Below, piece after piece: positions 1-7,280 of a stretch of DNA of 64,000 nt (position 1 is its first letter; each line of letters starts with the position of its first letter). The translations under genes and the position numbers were made by a program. Source of the DNA: an uncultured Collinsella sp. (GTDB lineage Bacteria > Actinomycetota > Coriobacteriia > Coriobacteriales > Coriobacteriaceae); the NCBI GenBank assembly GCA_958421275.1, contig CATZLI010000006.1, positions 124,001-188,000 on the forward strand, read 5' to 3'. The notes beneath the pieces were generated by a model that did no database searches, was not told where the DNA came from, and saw only the letters and a list, made by a program, of their open reading frames with translations.

Positions 1-2
1 GC

Positions 3-437
3 GCCTTTGTCCAGCTGCTGAGCTCTGCGGTTCCCTTGCCCGGTGGAACTGGTGGCGCTGAGGGCGGCTTTGCATTGTTCTTGGGTCATTTCTTTGGGTC
101 GGCTTCGACCGCCGGCTATCTGCTGTGGCGTCTCATTACGTTTATTGCGCCGACCATTTTGGCTGCGCCCCTGCTGGGACTTAAGAGCGCCCACAACGAG
201 AGCATCCATGCGCGCTGGGATCGCGTGATGCGCAAGCTCGGCCGCACGCCTCAGACGCCCTCTGCGCCCACTAAGCCGCACCCCACGAATGCTGTTACCG
301 TTGATCCCAAGAAGCACGCTCAGAAGGCTTCTGGGACCGCTAAGCCGGCTCATAAGGCCTATGTGCGTCAGACGGGAGACGGTATTCGCGTATCTCCGTC
401 GGCACTCAATAAGAAGAAGCACCCTAAGTCGCAGTAG
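3..437 (+). CDS. C-terminal part of a flippase-like (LPG synthase TM/UPF0104) membrane protein
   Basis: The reading frame is open from the window edge, so the 5' end is missing. The visible 144 residues begin in a hydrophobic stretch and contain PLPGGTGGAEGG, the Pro-Gly-Gly/Glu motif seen near the last helices of the lysylphosphatidylglycerol synthase transmembrane family. A further hydrophobic helix (YLLWRLITFIAPTILAAPLL) and a basic cytoplasmic tail rich in Lys, Pro and Thr follow. Family members move or modify lipid-linked substrates in the membrane, but the substrate cannot be told from this fragment. The gene ends 116 bases before the TetR start and is probably a separate transcription unit. 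Confidence 0.7.
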   Translation, partial: AFVQLLSSAVPLPGGTGGAEGGFALFLGHFFGSASTAGYLLWRLITFIAPTILAAPLLGLKSAHNESIHARWDRVMRKLGRTPQTPSAPTKPHPTNAVTVDPKKHAQKASGTAKPAHKAYVRQTGDGIRVSPSALNKKKHPKSQ

Positions 438-486
438 GGCAGTCGTGCGTTCTTCATGATGCGGGGCATATTTGTGCCGTATGGGG

Positions 487-510
487 GATAATCCTCTTAC
501 GTAGATTATC
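487..510. promoter_or_regulatory. Candidate operator: 7-bp inverted repeat upstream of the TetR gene
   Basis: GATAATC (487-493) and its exact reverse complement GATTATC (504-510) are separated by 10 bases, 43 bases before the chosen TetR start. TetR-family repressors commonly bind such dyads in their own promoters. Autoregulation here is inference. Confidence 0.35.
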
Positions 511-553
511 TCTCATCTGTTGATGAATGCTCGCATATCGAAGGGACACGCCC

Positions 554-1165
554 ATGGCAACCAGCAAACCGCGTCTTGACCGCCGCATCGTTCGCAGCCG
601 TAATGCCATCCTTTCGGCTTTCGAGCGCCTGCTCATGGAAAAGCCGCTGGCAGACATTACGGTGAGTGCCATCGCGCGCGAGGCCAATGTCGACCGCAAG
701 ACCTTTTACGTTCACTTTGGTACGGTTGACGGCCTGCTCGATGCCATTGCCGTCGATGTGGTGGAGATGATTGTCGACTCGGTCGAGAAAACGCTTGCTT
801 CCATGGACGGTGACACCAACGAGCGCGCTCTTGGCGCGGCGGCGACCTTCTTTAAAACCGTTAACGAGGCACTGTGCAACAACTTGGTGCTCAATCGTCA
901 GCTGATCGAGAACATTCCGCTCGATGATTTTATGGCTCGTCTTCGTGCGCCGCTCGAGCACGAGATTGCCGAGCGCGATCTGCTGCCCCAAGGTCTCAAG
1001 GACGAGATGTTCGACTACTATCTGGCGTTTTTGCTGTCGGGTATTATCGGTATTTATCGCACGTGGGCACTGTCTGACGGCTCGGTTCCTATCGAGCGTG
1101 TCTCTGAGGTCGCCAACGATCTGACTCTCAATGGTCTGTCGAGTCTGGAATCTCGCTTGGATTAG
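554..1165 (+). CDS. TetR/AcrR-family transcriptional regulator
   Basis: This 203-residue protein has an N-terminal helix-turn-helix: RNAILSAFERLLMEK, then ITVSAIAREANVDRKTFYVHF, the classic TetR recognition-helix pattern ending in TFYxHF. The all-helical C-terminal ligand domain is divergent and ends in a region resembling the TetR_C families found with YtrI/DhaS-type regulators. An in-frame ATG at 527 is less likely because AAGGGA lies 7 bases before the ATG at 554. No obvious target gene is adjacent: the next feature is a transposase remnant, so the target may lie upstream of the window. The function as a DNA-binding repressor is secure at family level and the ligand is unknown. Confidence 0.85.
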   Translation: MATSKPRLDRRIVRSRNAILSAFERLLMEKPLADITVSAIAREANVDRKTFYVHFGTVDGLLDAIAVDVVEMIVDSVEKTLASMDGDTNERALGAAATFFKTVNEALCNNLVLNRQLIENIPLDDFMARLRAPLEHEIAERDLLPQGLKDEMFDYYLAFLLSGIIGIYRTWALSDGSVPIERVSEVANDLTLNGLSSLESRLD

Positions 1166-1167
1166 GC

Positions 1168-1260
1168 CTAGTTGGGCTCGTCGGCGTGGAAATTCCTGTT
1201 CCTGAGGTTCTCCGGCGCCTTGGAGACCTTGCCGGCGTAGGAGCTGTAGCCTGAGGATCC
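1168..1260 (-). pseudogene. IS3-family transposase (OrfB) remnant
   Basis: Read on the minus strand these 93 bases translate to a 30-residue open stretch ending in TAG, with YSSYAGKVSKAPENL and NFHADEPN. This matches the segment just before the integrase core of IS3/IS150-type OrfB proteins (YxSYxGExxxAPEN...FHAxxPN). No start or catalytic DDE region is present, so it is a decayed fragment. It abuts the stop codon of the ABC ATPase and marks the left edge of the cobalamin island. Confidence 0.6.
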
Positions 1261-2595
1261 TTAAAAGAAAGTCCAGTTTATCCTTCCCACTCCAATTTTG
1301 GAATCCTCCGATGTGCCTTCGCACGCTCGCATGACCTCGATACCATGCGAGCGTGCAAACTCGACGAGCTCTGCGTTGCGGGCGTTTATGGTGCCGAAGG
1401 CGGCGGGGCACACGATAAGGCGCGCGCAGTGGACGAGGAGCTCTTTGGCGCGGGCTATGGTTTTATCCCCGATCGGCTCGAAGGCGCGCTCGGCCACGCA
1501 TTCCGTCGCCAGGTCGCGCGCGAGCTCGCAGTCGATGTCCCCTTCGTGCAGAATGCCCGCGTAGAACGCCTTGCCCTGCCGGATGAGCTGGCGAAACACA
1601 GCTGACCCCGTACCTGCGCCGGCGATGACGAACGTGTGCGCATCGCCGTGTGGGTGCCCAATTTCCACGCTGCCGAAGCGCTCGTTGAAGGTGCCATGTT
1701 GAAGGCCGTAGAGCTCGCCAATCGTCTCGCGCGTGAATATGTCCTCGGGTGCGCCGGCGCGGAAGACCCGACCGTCCTTCACGCAAATCACCTTGTCGGC
1801 GCTTTTCTGCGCGAGCTCGAGTTCGTGGATGGACATGATGACAGCCACATTCCGCGATTTCGCAAGGTGGCGAAGTATTCGCAGCAGGTCGATCTGGTAG
1901 CGGATATCGAGATACGATGTGGGCTCGTCGAGCACGAGCACACGCGGATCCTGCGCGATGGCGCGTGCGAGCATGACGCGCTGGCGTTGCCCGTCGCTTA
2001 TCTGCATGAAGTCGCGCTCGGCGAGCTCTTCCACATGTGCGGTTTTCATGGCCTCGTCGACCCGACTATGGTCGTCAGGCGAAAGTGTTCCCATTCGCCC
2101 GGTGTAGGGATGCCTTCCCGCCTCTACGATATCGCGGCAGGTGAGGAGCTCGGTCCGGGGTCGATCTGTCAGCATAACGGCAAGGTTCCTTGCGAATTCC
2201 GCCGTCTTCCATCGGGAAATCTCCCGCCCGTCGAGCTCGACCGCGCCGGCAAGCGGTGCCAGATGGCGCGTGATGGTTTTCAAGATGGTCGACTTGCCCG
2301 AGCCGTTCGGCCCGATGAGCGCCACGACGTCGCCCGCGCGAACCTCCAGATCGACGCCTTCGACTACGACCTTCTTGTCGTAGCCCGCCGACAGGTCGCT
2401 TATGCGGAAAAGCGGCGCTCCGTCAGCCTGCGTTTCGACCGGGGTTTCGAGGTTCGACTCCGCTCGGAGGAGGCGTTCCGCGTGCAGTTCCGCACGAGCC
2501 GAAAGTGCCTTCTGGCGCTTTCGTGCGAGCTTAGGACTGTCTAAGCACGGAATGTCCCTTCCGAGCGTTTTGGGCTGCGGCACGAATTTCCCCAT
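1261..2595 (-). CDS. ABC transporter ATP-binding protein, FecE/BtuD-like, with extra C-terminal domain
   Basis: This 444-residue ATPase has about 60 residues of polar N-terminal extension and then an ABC domain: Walker A GPNGSGKST near residue 95, a variant signature ISDGQ near 199, Walker B VLVLDEPT near 219, and a switch His in IMSIHELE. After about residue 310 comes a Rossmann-like extension (FVIAGAGTGSAVFRQL, AGILHEGDIDCELA, CPAAFGTINARNAEL). It resembles the C-terminal domain of some BtuD-type corrinoid transport ATPases. It starts directly after the permease stop and is the last gene of the riboswitch-controlled arm. Corrinoid or cobalt-complex import is the likely role; iron/heme import is the alternative, since FecE and BtuD are close relatives. 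Confidence 0.85.
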   Translation of the reverse strand: MGKFVPQPKTLGRDIPCLDSPKLARKRQKALSARAELHAERLLRAESNLETPVETQADGAPLFRISDLSAGYDKKVVVEGVDLEVRAGDVVALIGPNGSGKSTILKTITRHLAPLAGAVELDGREISRWKTAEFARNLAVMLTDRPRTELLTCRDIVEAGRHPYTGRMGTLSPDDHSRVDEAMKTAHVEELAERDFMQISDGQRQRVMLARAIAQDPRVLVLDEPTSYLDIRYQIDLLRILRHLAKSRNVAVIMSIHELELAQKSADKVICVKDGRVFRAGAPEDIFTRETIGELYGLQHGTFNERFGSVEIGHPHGDAHTFVIAGAGTGSAVFRQLIRQGKAFYAGILHEGDIDCELARDLATECVAERAFEPIGDKTIARAKELLVHCARLIVCPAAFGTINARNAELVEFARSHGIEVMRACEGTSEDSKIGVGRINWTFF

Positions 2596-3636
2596 CTACC
2601 TCACCCGCTTCTTCAACATGAGTGCGATAACCACCGGCGCGCCGAAGATGGCGGTGACGGCGCTGATGGAAAGCTCGACGGGGGAGAACAGCGTGCGCGC
2701 GATCAAATCGCAGCCCGCGCAGAAGATGGCGCCTCCCAAGAAGCACGCAGGAATCACGCGGATGGGCTTCGACGACTTCAGCGCCGACTTAACGAGATGC
2801 GGAACCGCGATGCCTACGAACGACACCGGACCAGCGAACGCGGTCACGCAGGCGGAGAGCATGCTCGCTAGAAGGACGAGCACCACGCGGAAGCGTGCGA
2901 CGTTCACGCCGACGCTTTTCGCGTAGGCTTCTCCCAGCTGGAAGGCGGAAAGGGGCTTCGATATCGCGAATACGCATGCGCTCACGGTGATCACCACGAC
3001 CGCGATGACCGCGATGTCGTCCCAGCTCGAACCCGAGAAGCTACCCAAAGACCAGTTGTGCAGGTTCACGATGGACTGGTCGTCGGCGAAGGCGATGAGA
3101 AAGTTCGTCGCCGCCGAGCAGATGTATCCCACCATGACGCCCGCCACGATGAGCATGGCCATGGAACTTATGCGCCGTGCGATGAGGAGCACGAAGCCGA
3201 TGGTGATAAGCGATCCCAGAAACGCTGCGGCCACCATGGCCGGCGAGGACATGGCCTGGTTCGCGCCCAGAAGCACGATCATCGTAAGCGCGACGACGAA
3301 CTTTGCGCCCGAGGAGACGCCCAAGATGAACGGGTCGGCGATGGGGTTGTTGAAAAACGTCTGCAGCAGGAACCCGGAGAGCGAAAGTGCCCCGCCGAGA
3401 AGCACGGCTGAAAGCACGCGCGGCAGGCGAATCTCCCAGATGACTTGGCTTTCCATGGAATTGGCCGCGCCGCCCGAAAGGATGCCGGGGATGTGGTCTG
3501 CGGGCACGAGCACGCTCCCGATGCACAGGTTGGCCCCGACGAGCACGATGAGGACAACAGCGAGCAGCGCCGTCACGACGCGACACCGTGCGACGCGCCC
3601 CGATTCGTCGTATGCCATGGAAAGTCGGCTTCTCAT
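2596..3636 (-). CDS. ABC transporter permease, FecCD/BtuC family
   Basis: The 346-residue protein is strongly hydrophobic with about ten predicted membrane helices. It carries the family landmarks IRLPRVLSAVLLGGALSLSGFLLQTFFNNPIADPFILGVSSGAK and, near the C-terminus, GPVSFVGIAVPHLVKS (coupling-helix region). FecCD proteins form the homodimeric channel of siderophore, heme and B12 importers. It sits between the substrate-binding lipoprotein (4-base gap) and the ATPase (abutting), so the three form one importer. The start at 3636 has only a weak ribosome site and probably relies on coupling to the upstream gene. Substrate specificity cannot be read from the sequence; B12-riboswitch control points to corrinoids or a cobalt chelate. 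Confidence 0.9.
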   Translation of the reverse strand: MRSRLSMAYDESGRVARCRVVTALLAVVLIVLVGANLCIGSVLVPADHIPGILSGGAANSMESQVIWEIRLPRVLSAVLLGGALSLSGFLLQTFFNNPIADPFILGVSSGAKFVVALTMIVLLGANQAMSSPAMVAAAFLGSLITIGFVLLIARRISSMAMLIVAGVMVGYICSAATNFLIAFADDQSIVNLHNWSLGSFSGSSWDDIAVIAVVVITVSACVFAISKPLSAFQLGEAYAKSVGVNVARFRVVLVLLASMLSACVTAFAGPVSFVGIAVPHLVKSALKSSKPIRVIPACFLGGAIFCAGCDLIARTLFSPVELSISAVTAIFGAPVVIALMLKKRVR

Positions 3637-3640
3637 GGTG

Positions 3641-5212
3641 CTAGCCGAGCTTCCTCAGATAATGGAAGTCGCTCGCGTCATCGCCGGTGAACGCCCCGTG
3701 CAGCTCGTCGATAATGTCGGCGGTAGAAGTCATCTGCTGGTACATGTCGGCGCTTGTGACCCAGACGTTGCCGTTCTTCACGGCTTTGAACTGCGACAAT
3801 AGCGCGTTTTTGCTTACGAAGTCGTTTAAGGTGGCAACCGATTCGTCGATGGTGCCGTTGTAGACGATGATGTCGGCATCCTTCGCCGTCGCGTAGAAGC
3901 GCTCCATTTCGAGCGTTACTGACGAACCTGACGTCGACGCCGTCTGCGCGTCATCGAGCGCGTAGTTGCCGCCTGCAAGCTCGATCATCTGCGCCACGTA
4001 GTCGCCCGCCCGCCGCGTGACGGCGGCCCCGTTCGAGTTAATGTAGAAATACGCCACGGTTTTACCTGACGACGCAAGCCTCGACGTTTGCTCGACGCGG
4101 GCCTTCTGCTCGTTGAACAGGTGCGCGGCCTCGTCTTCCTTGTCGAACAGGACGCCGAAAAGCTTAATCCACTCGACGCGCCCGAGTGCTTCGGGCTCGC
4201 TCGAGGACTGTTCGGTGAGCACGACGAGTCCGAGCTTCTGCAGCTTTTCCTTCACATCGGGCGTGTGGTTGATCATAGTGTTCTCGATGGCGAGCGTGCA
4301 GCCCGAGGCCGATATTCGCTCGTAGTCGGGCGCGCTGTACTTGCCGCCGTAGGCGATCGCCCCACTTTCGAGCGCGCTTTTGAAGCCCGCGACCGAGCAA
4401 TCGTCGGCCTTCGTGCCCGACATAATGATATTGTCGTTCGCATCGAGCGCGTCGACCAGGCACATCGTCGCCGACGACACGAGGTACACCTTGTCGGCGG
4501 GGCGCCTTATGACCGCGATGTCGGAGCTCAACCCATCAGGTACCTTTGCATTTTGCGGCACCACGAGGAAGCGCTCCCCGTTCGAAATGCAGATAAGCCG
4601 CAGGCCGCCTTCGTACTCGTCGACAGTGAAGTGCTCGGCGTATTCAAGCTGAAGCGTCCCCGTCGGCTTCCAGCCGCAGCCCAAATCGGCGTTGTGGAAG
4701 TCGGCAGCGGCGTTTGAAGCCGTTCCCGCAGGGGAGCCGCCGCTTGCTTCGTCGCCCGATTTCTCCTTCATGGTGGATGAATCGAAGTGGAGCGTGTAGT
4801 CGATGGTGTGCGGCGTTGACATGGCGACGGTCTCGGCCGACACGGCGATGTCCTCGTCGAGCGTGACGGGTATCTCGAACGTGGAGTTGCCGCCGTCGTT
4901 TACGGGCGCGTAGTCCACGCCGTTGACGGTCATTTTGTCGTAGTTCGAACTCGACCAGGTGATAGTCGCGGTGTAGGTGTCGCCATCCTTCACAATTGTG
5001 GTGGGTGAGGCGATGCTTGCGCGCCCTGACCCACCGGAGAGCGAGACGCTCACAGTGTATTCCTGAGAGCCTGCCGTGCCACCGGTCGCGTTCGGGCTCG
5101 CACTGCACCCCGCGAAGGGAAGCGCGAGCAGGGCAACGAGAACGCAGGCGATCGCGCGCACCGCGATGCTGCGACGCTTCCTGCTTTCCCCCTTGGGAAG
5201 AATCGACCGCAT
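3641..5212 (-). CDS. ABC substrate-binding lipoprotein (TroA/BtuF-like) with N-terminal beta domain
   Basis: This 523-residue protein has a basic N-terminus, a hydrophobic segment (AIACVLVALLALPFAG) and Cys in the lipobox FAGC, so it is predicted to be membrane anchored outside the cell. Residues about 45-140 form an all-beta module (YTVSVSLSGGSGRASI, ITWSSSNYDKMTVNG). The rest is a class III periplasmic binding fold: VIRRPADKVYLVSSATMCLVDAL, SGCTLAIENTMINHTPDVKEKLQKLGL, and the long linker helix LFGVLFDKEDEAAHLFNEQ. It is longer than a typical BtuF because of the added beta module, which resembles the small lipoprotein encoded upstream. Its transporter partners lie immediately downstream. 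Confidence 0.85.
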   Translation of the reverse strand: MRSILPKGESRKRRSIAVRAIACVLVALLALPFAGCSASPNATGGTAGSQEYTVSVSLSGGSGRASIASPTTIVKDGDTYTATITWSSSNYDKMTVNGVDYAPVNDGGNSTFEIPVTLDEDIAVSAETVAMSTPHTIDYTLHFDSSTMKEKSGDEASGGSPAGTASNAAADFHNADLGCGWKPTGTLQLEYAEHFTVDEYEGGLRLICISNGERFLVVPQNAKVPDGLSSDIAVIRRPADKVYLVSSATMCLVDALDANDNIIMSGTKADDCSVAGFKSALESGAIAYGGKYSAPDYERISASGCTLAIENTMINHTPDVKEKLQKLGLVVLTEQSSSEPEALGRVEWIKLFGVLFDKEDEAAHLFNEQKARVEQTSRLASSGKTVAYFYINSNGAAVTRRAGDYVAQMIELAGGNYALDDAQTASTSGSSVTLEMERFYATAKDADIIVYNGTIDESVATLNDFVSKNALLSQFKAVKNGNVWVTSADMYQQMTSTADIIDELHGAFTGDDASDFHYLRKLG

Positions 5213-5216
5213 GGCG

Positions 5217-5750
5217 TTACTTCAGTGCGTCGGCGCGCAGATCGACGCCGGCGGATTCGAACACGAGCGTGCGGTCGTACCACTGCTCTTTTCTAATACT
5301 CCACGCGGCGCAGGCGGTGTCCTCGTCGAGCGCTTCAACGGGCACGTCGTAGGTGTACTTGCCTTCCGCGTTTTCCACATAGGGGATGAAGTCGGCCTCG
5401 CTCGCGGCGGCAGCCTCGTCGCCCGTGCCCATGAAGAGCTTGCCGTAGCCCGTGCCGGAAAGCGTCATCACGCAGTGCATGGAGCCGTTTTCCACGATGA
5501 GCTGGGCGTCCACAATCCTGAACATGTTCGAGCTGGAATCTACGGTGATCGGATAGGTGCCGTCGGCCACCTTGTCGGCGGTGATGGGGGCAGCGCTTGC
5601 GCCCTCGGGCGCATCGGCCGCCTGTTCGGTCTTTTCCTGGGAATCGGCATCGCTTGCCTTTGCGCTGTCGATTGAATTTCCGCCGCAGCCGGCGAGCGAG
5701 AACGCGAAAAGCGCCGCTGACAGGGCGAAGGCAAGGGTTTTCTTCAACAT
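5217..5750 (-). CDS. Small lipoprotein with a beta domain, transporter accessory
   Basis: The ATG at 5750 is chosen because it begins a clean lipoprotein signal (MLKKTLAFALSAALFAFSLAGC) and follows AAAGGA with 9 bases spacing; the frame extends upstream without such a signal. The 177-residue product has an acidic Ser/Ala linker, then DGTYPITVDSSSNMFRIVDA and a beta-rich module with MTLSGTGYGKLFMGTG and VPVEALDEDTACAAWS. The module aligns by eye with the N-terminal domain of the substrate-binding protein encoded next. I do not recognise a named family. It probably acts at the cell surface in ligand capture or hand-over to the importer. Confidence 0.75.
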   Translation of the reverse strand: MLKKTLAFALSAALFAFSLAGCGGNSIDSAKASDADSQEKTEQAADAPEGASAAPITADKVADGTYPITVDSSSNMFRIVDAQLIVENGSMHCVMTLSGTGYGKLFMGTGDEAAAASEADFIPYVENAEGKYTYDVPVEALDEDTACAAWSIRKEQWYDRTLVFESAGVDLRADALK

Positions 5751-5895
5751 GGAGGGGGTTCCTTTCAATCGCTTCGACCGCCCGCGCCGTGCGGTGGGCT
5801 GACGGGATGCGAATGCAACGGGCATGCGCCGTCAGTCGGGGAAGGCGCATGCCCGTTGCACGGGGACGCGACCGGCGCCCCCGTGCGAGGCGAGT

Positions 5896-6822
5896 TTACA
5901 GCTTGGCGATGGCGTCGTCCACGTGCGAGACGTAGATTTCGTCGACCGCGACGTTCTGTCCCAGACCCTGGAGCAGGCACGTCACTTCGAAGCCGGCGGC
6001 CACGAACTTCGCAGCCCAGCTGTCGGGGTCGGTCTCGTCTGCCATGTCGTTGTTCGCGTGGTCGCCCGCGACCACCATGAACGGCGCGAGCACGGCCTTC
6101 TTGTAGCCTGCGGCGCTCGCGGCGGCGATAACATCCTCGCAGGTCGGTTCAGCCTCGACGGTGCCGACGAAGAACTGCGTCAAGCCCTCGTTCTTAAACA
6201 CTTCCTGCATCTTGGCATAGTCGGCGTTGGAATCGGCTTCGGTGCCGTGACCCATGAGGCACAGCGCCGTCTTGCCGTCGTCGAAGGACGCCATGTTCTC
6301 CTTAATGGCTGCGGCCACCTTCTTGTAGTCGTCGTCGGAGGTGAGCAGCGGGTCGCCGAGCGAGATTTTGTCGAACTTGTCGGCGTACTTGTCGAGCTCG
6401 TCTTTCACGTCGGTGTATTCCAGGCCACCCATGAGATGCGTCGGCTGCACGACGATTTCCTTCACGCCGTCTTCCACGCAGCGGTCGAGCGCCTCGGTCA
6501 TGTTGTCGATCGTGATGCCGTCGCGCTTCTTCAGCTTGTCGATGATGATCTGCGCGGTGAAGGCGCGGCGGATGTCGTAGTCCTGCCAGTACTTCTCGCG
6601 GATAGCGTCTTCGATGGCGCCGATGGTGATGTGGCGCGAGTCGTTGTAGCTCGTGCCGAAGCTCGTGACGAGGATGACCGGCTTCACGGCCTTCTCCTTT
6701 TCACTCGATTTCTCGGAACTCGCGGAGGTGTTGGAGCAGCCCGCGAGCGCGACTCCGGCGAGCGCGACGGCTCCGGTTGCTGCGGCGCTCATGAAGCCGC
6801 GGCGTGACATCTGGTCGGACAT
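5896..6822 (-). CDS. cbiK: Sirohydrochlorin cobaltochelatase CbiK, exported as a Tat lipoprotein
   Basis: CbiK inserts Co2+ into sirohydrochlorin or precorrin-2 at the start of the anaerobic B12 route. The metal-site residues are present: His in VVQPTHLMGG, Glu in GTVEAEP and His in VAGDHANNDM. The body (ILVTSFGTSYNDSR to the C-terminus) is full length for the family. Unusually, the protein starts with a twin-arginine motif (MSRRGF), a hydrophobic core and a lipobox (ALAGC) followed by a Ser/Lys linker, so it should be folded, exported and lipid anchored. The ATG at 6822 follows AAAGGA; a frame extension upstream lacks a ribosome site. It is first in the riboswitch-controlled arm. Periplasmic CbiK forms are known in Desulfovibrio. 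Confidence 0.92.
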   Translation of the reverse strand: MSDQMSRRGFMSAAATGAVALAGVALAGCSNTSASSEKSSEKEKAVKPVILVTSFGTSYNDSRHITIGAIEDAIREKYWQDYDIRRAFTAQIIIDKLKKRDGITIDNMTEALDRCVEDGVKEIVVQPTHLMGGLEYTDVKDELDKYADKFDKISLGDPLLTSDDDYKKVAAAIKENMASFDDGKTALCLMGHGTEADSNADYAKMQEVFKNEGLTQFFVGTVEAEPTCEDVIAAASAAGYKKAVLAPFMVVAGDHANNDMADETDPDSWAAKFVAAGFEVTCLLQGLGQNVAVDEIYVSHVDDAIAKL

Positions 6823-6940
6823 GGTTTTTCCTTTCCTCGGTTTGCCGGTCCCCCGGCGACAGTTGCTTGTCGGCACAAGCGAAAGAAAAGCGCACCCCTC
6901 GGGGTTCACAAGGAGCTAACGCCACAGCGATGCCGTGAGG

Positions 6941-7085
6941 AAAAGGCGAAGCAGTCTGGCTTGGGGCGCGAGGCGGTTCGCCCGCGCGTCCTATACAGTA
7001 ATGTCCCTTGCCCAGGATTCCCACCTGGTTCCCTCCGCAAGCCAGCGCGGGCTGTGCGGGCGCCGCGCCGGTCATTTCCTTTTAT
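6941..7085 (-). ncRNA. Cobalamin riboswitch
   Basis: On the minus strand the leader contains the cobalamin-riboswitch core: AGGGAA, CCA, GGTGGGAATCC, then GGACATTACTGTA (plus-strand 6990-7038). The B12-box-like AAGCCAGACTGCTTCGCC follows (6945-6962). A GC-rich stem-loop occupies the peripheral region upstream. Downstream, before the cbiK ribosome site, further stems (for example GCTTG...CAAGC) could form the expression platform. It should repress the chelatase/transport arm when adenosylcobalamin or another cobalamin is plentiful. No equivalent core was seen in front of the plus-strand cbi operon. Confidence 0.85.
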
Positions 7086-7120
7086 CCGATTGTCATATGC
7101 TCGTTGCCGAAACTTTTACT

Positions 7121-7149
7121 ATGATAGTGGGCACTTGTGAACGTGTCAA
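7121..7149 (-). promoter_or_regulatory. Sigma70-type promoter for the riboswitch/cbiK arm
   Basis: On the minus strand a perfect TTGACA (7149-7144) is followed after 17 bases by TATCAT (7126-7121). Transcription would begin near 7114 and run directly into the cobalamin riboswitch, giving a leader of about 290 bases before cbiK. Confidence 0.75.
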
Positions 7150-7280
7150 AGCCCAGGGCGGGCGGCATTGCGCCTCCTGCCTGCGTATTTGCGCCCATTG
7201 CTGCCGCAGGCGCCGTGTTTTGCCCGCTGCGCGAATGGCGGCGTAAACGGTTGCGATGAGAAACGGGAAGGAAGGCTCGG

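Noticed and set aside
1636..2544. 302-codon plus-strand open frame opposite the importer ATPase
   Set aside because: No domain, no ribosome site, and it mirrors the codon bias of the real ABC gene.
7085..7280. A second cobalamin riboswitch on the plus strand before cbiF
   Set aside because: No GGTG.GAATCC-type core or B12 box was found on that strand.
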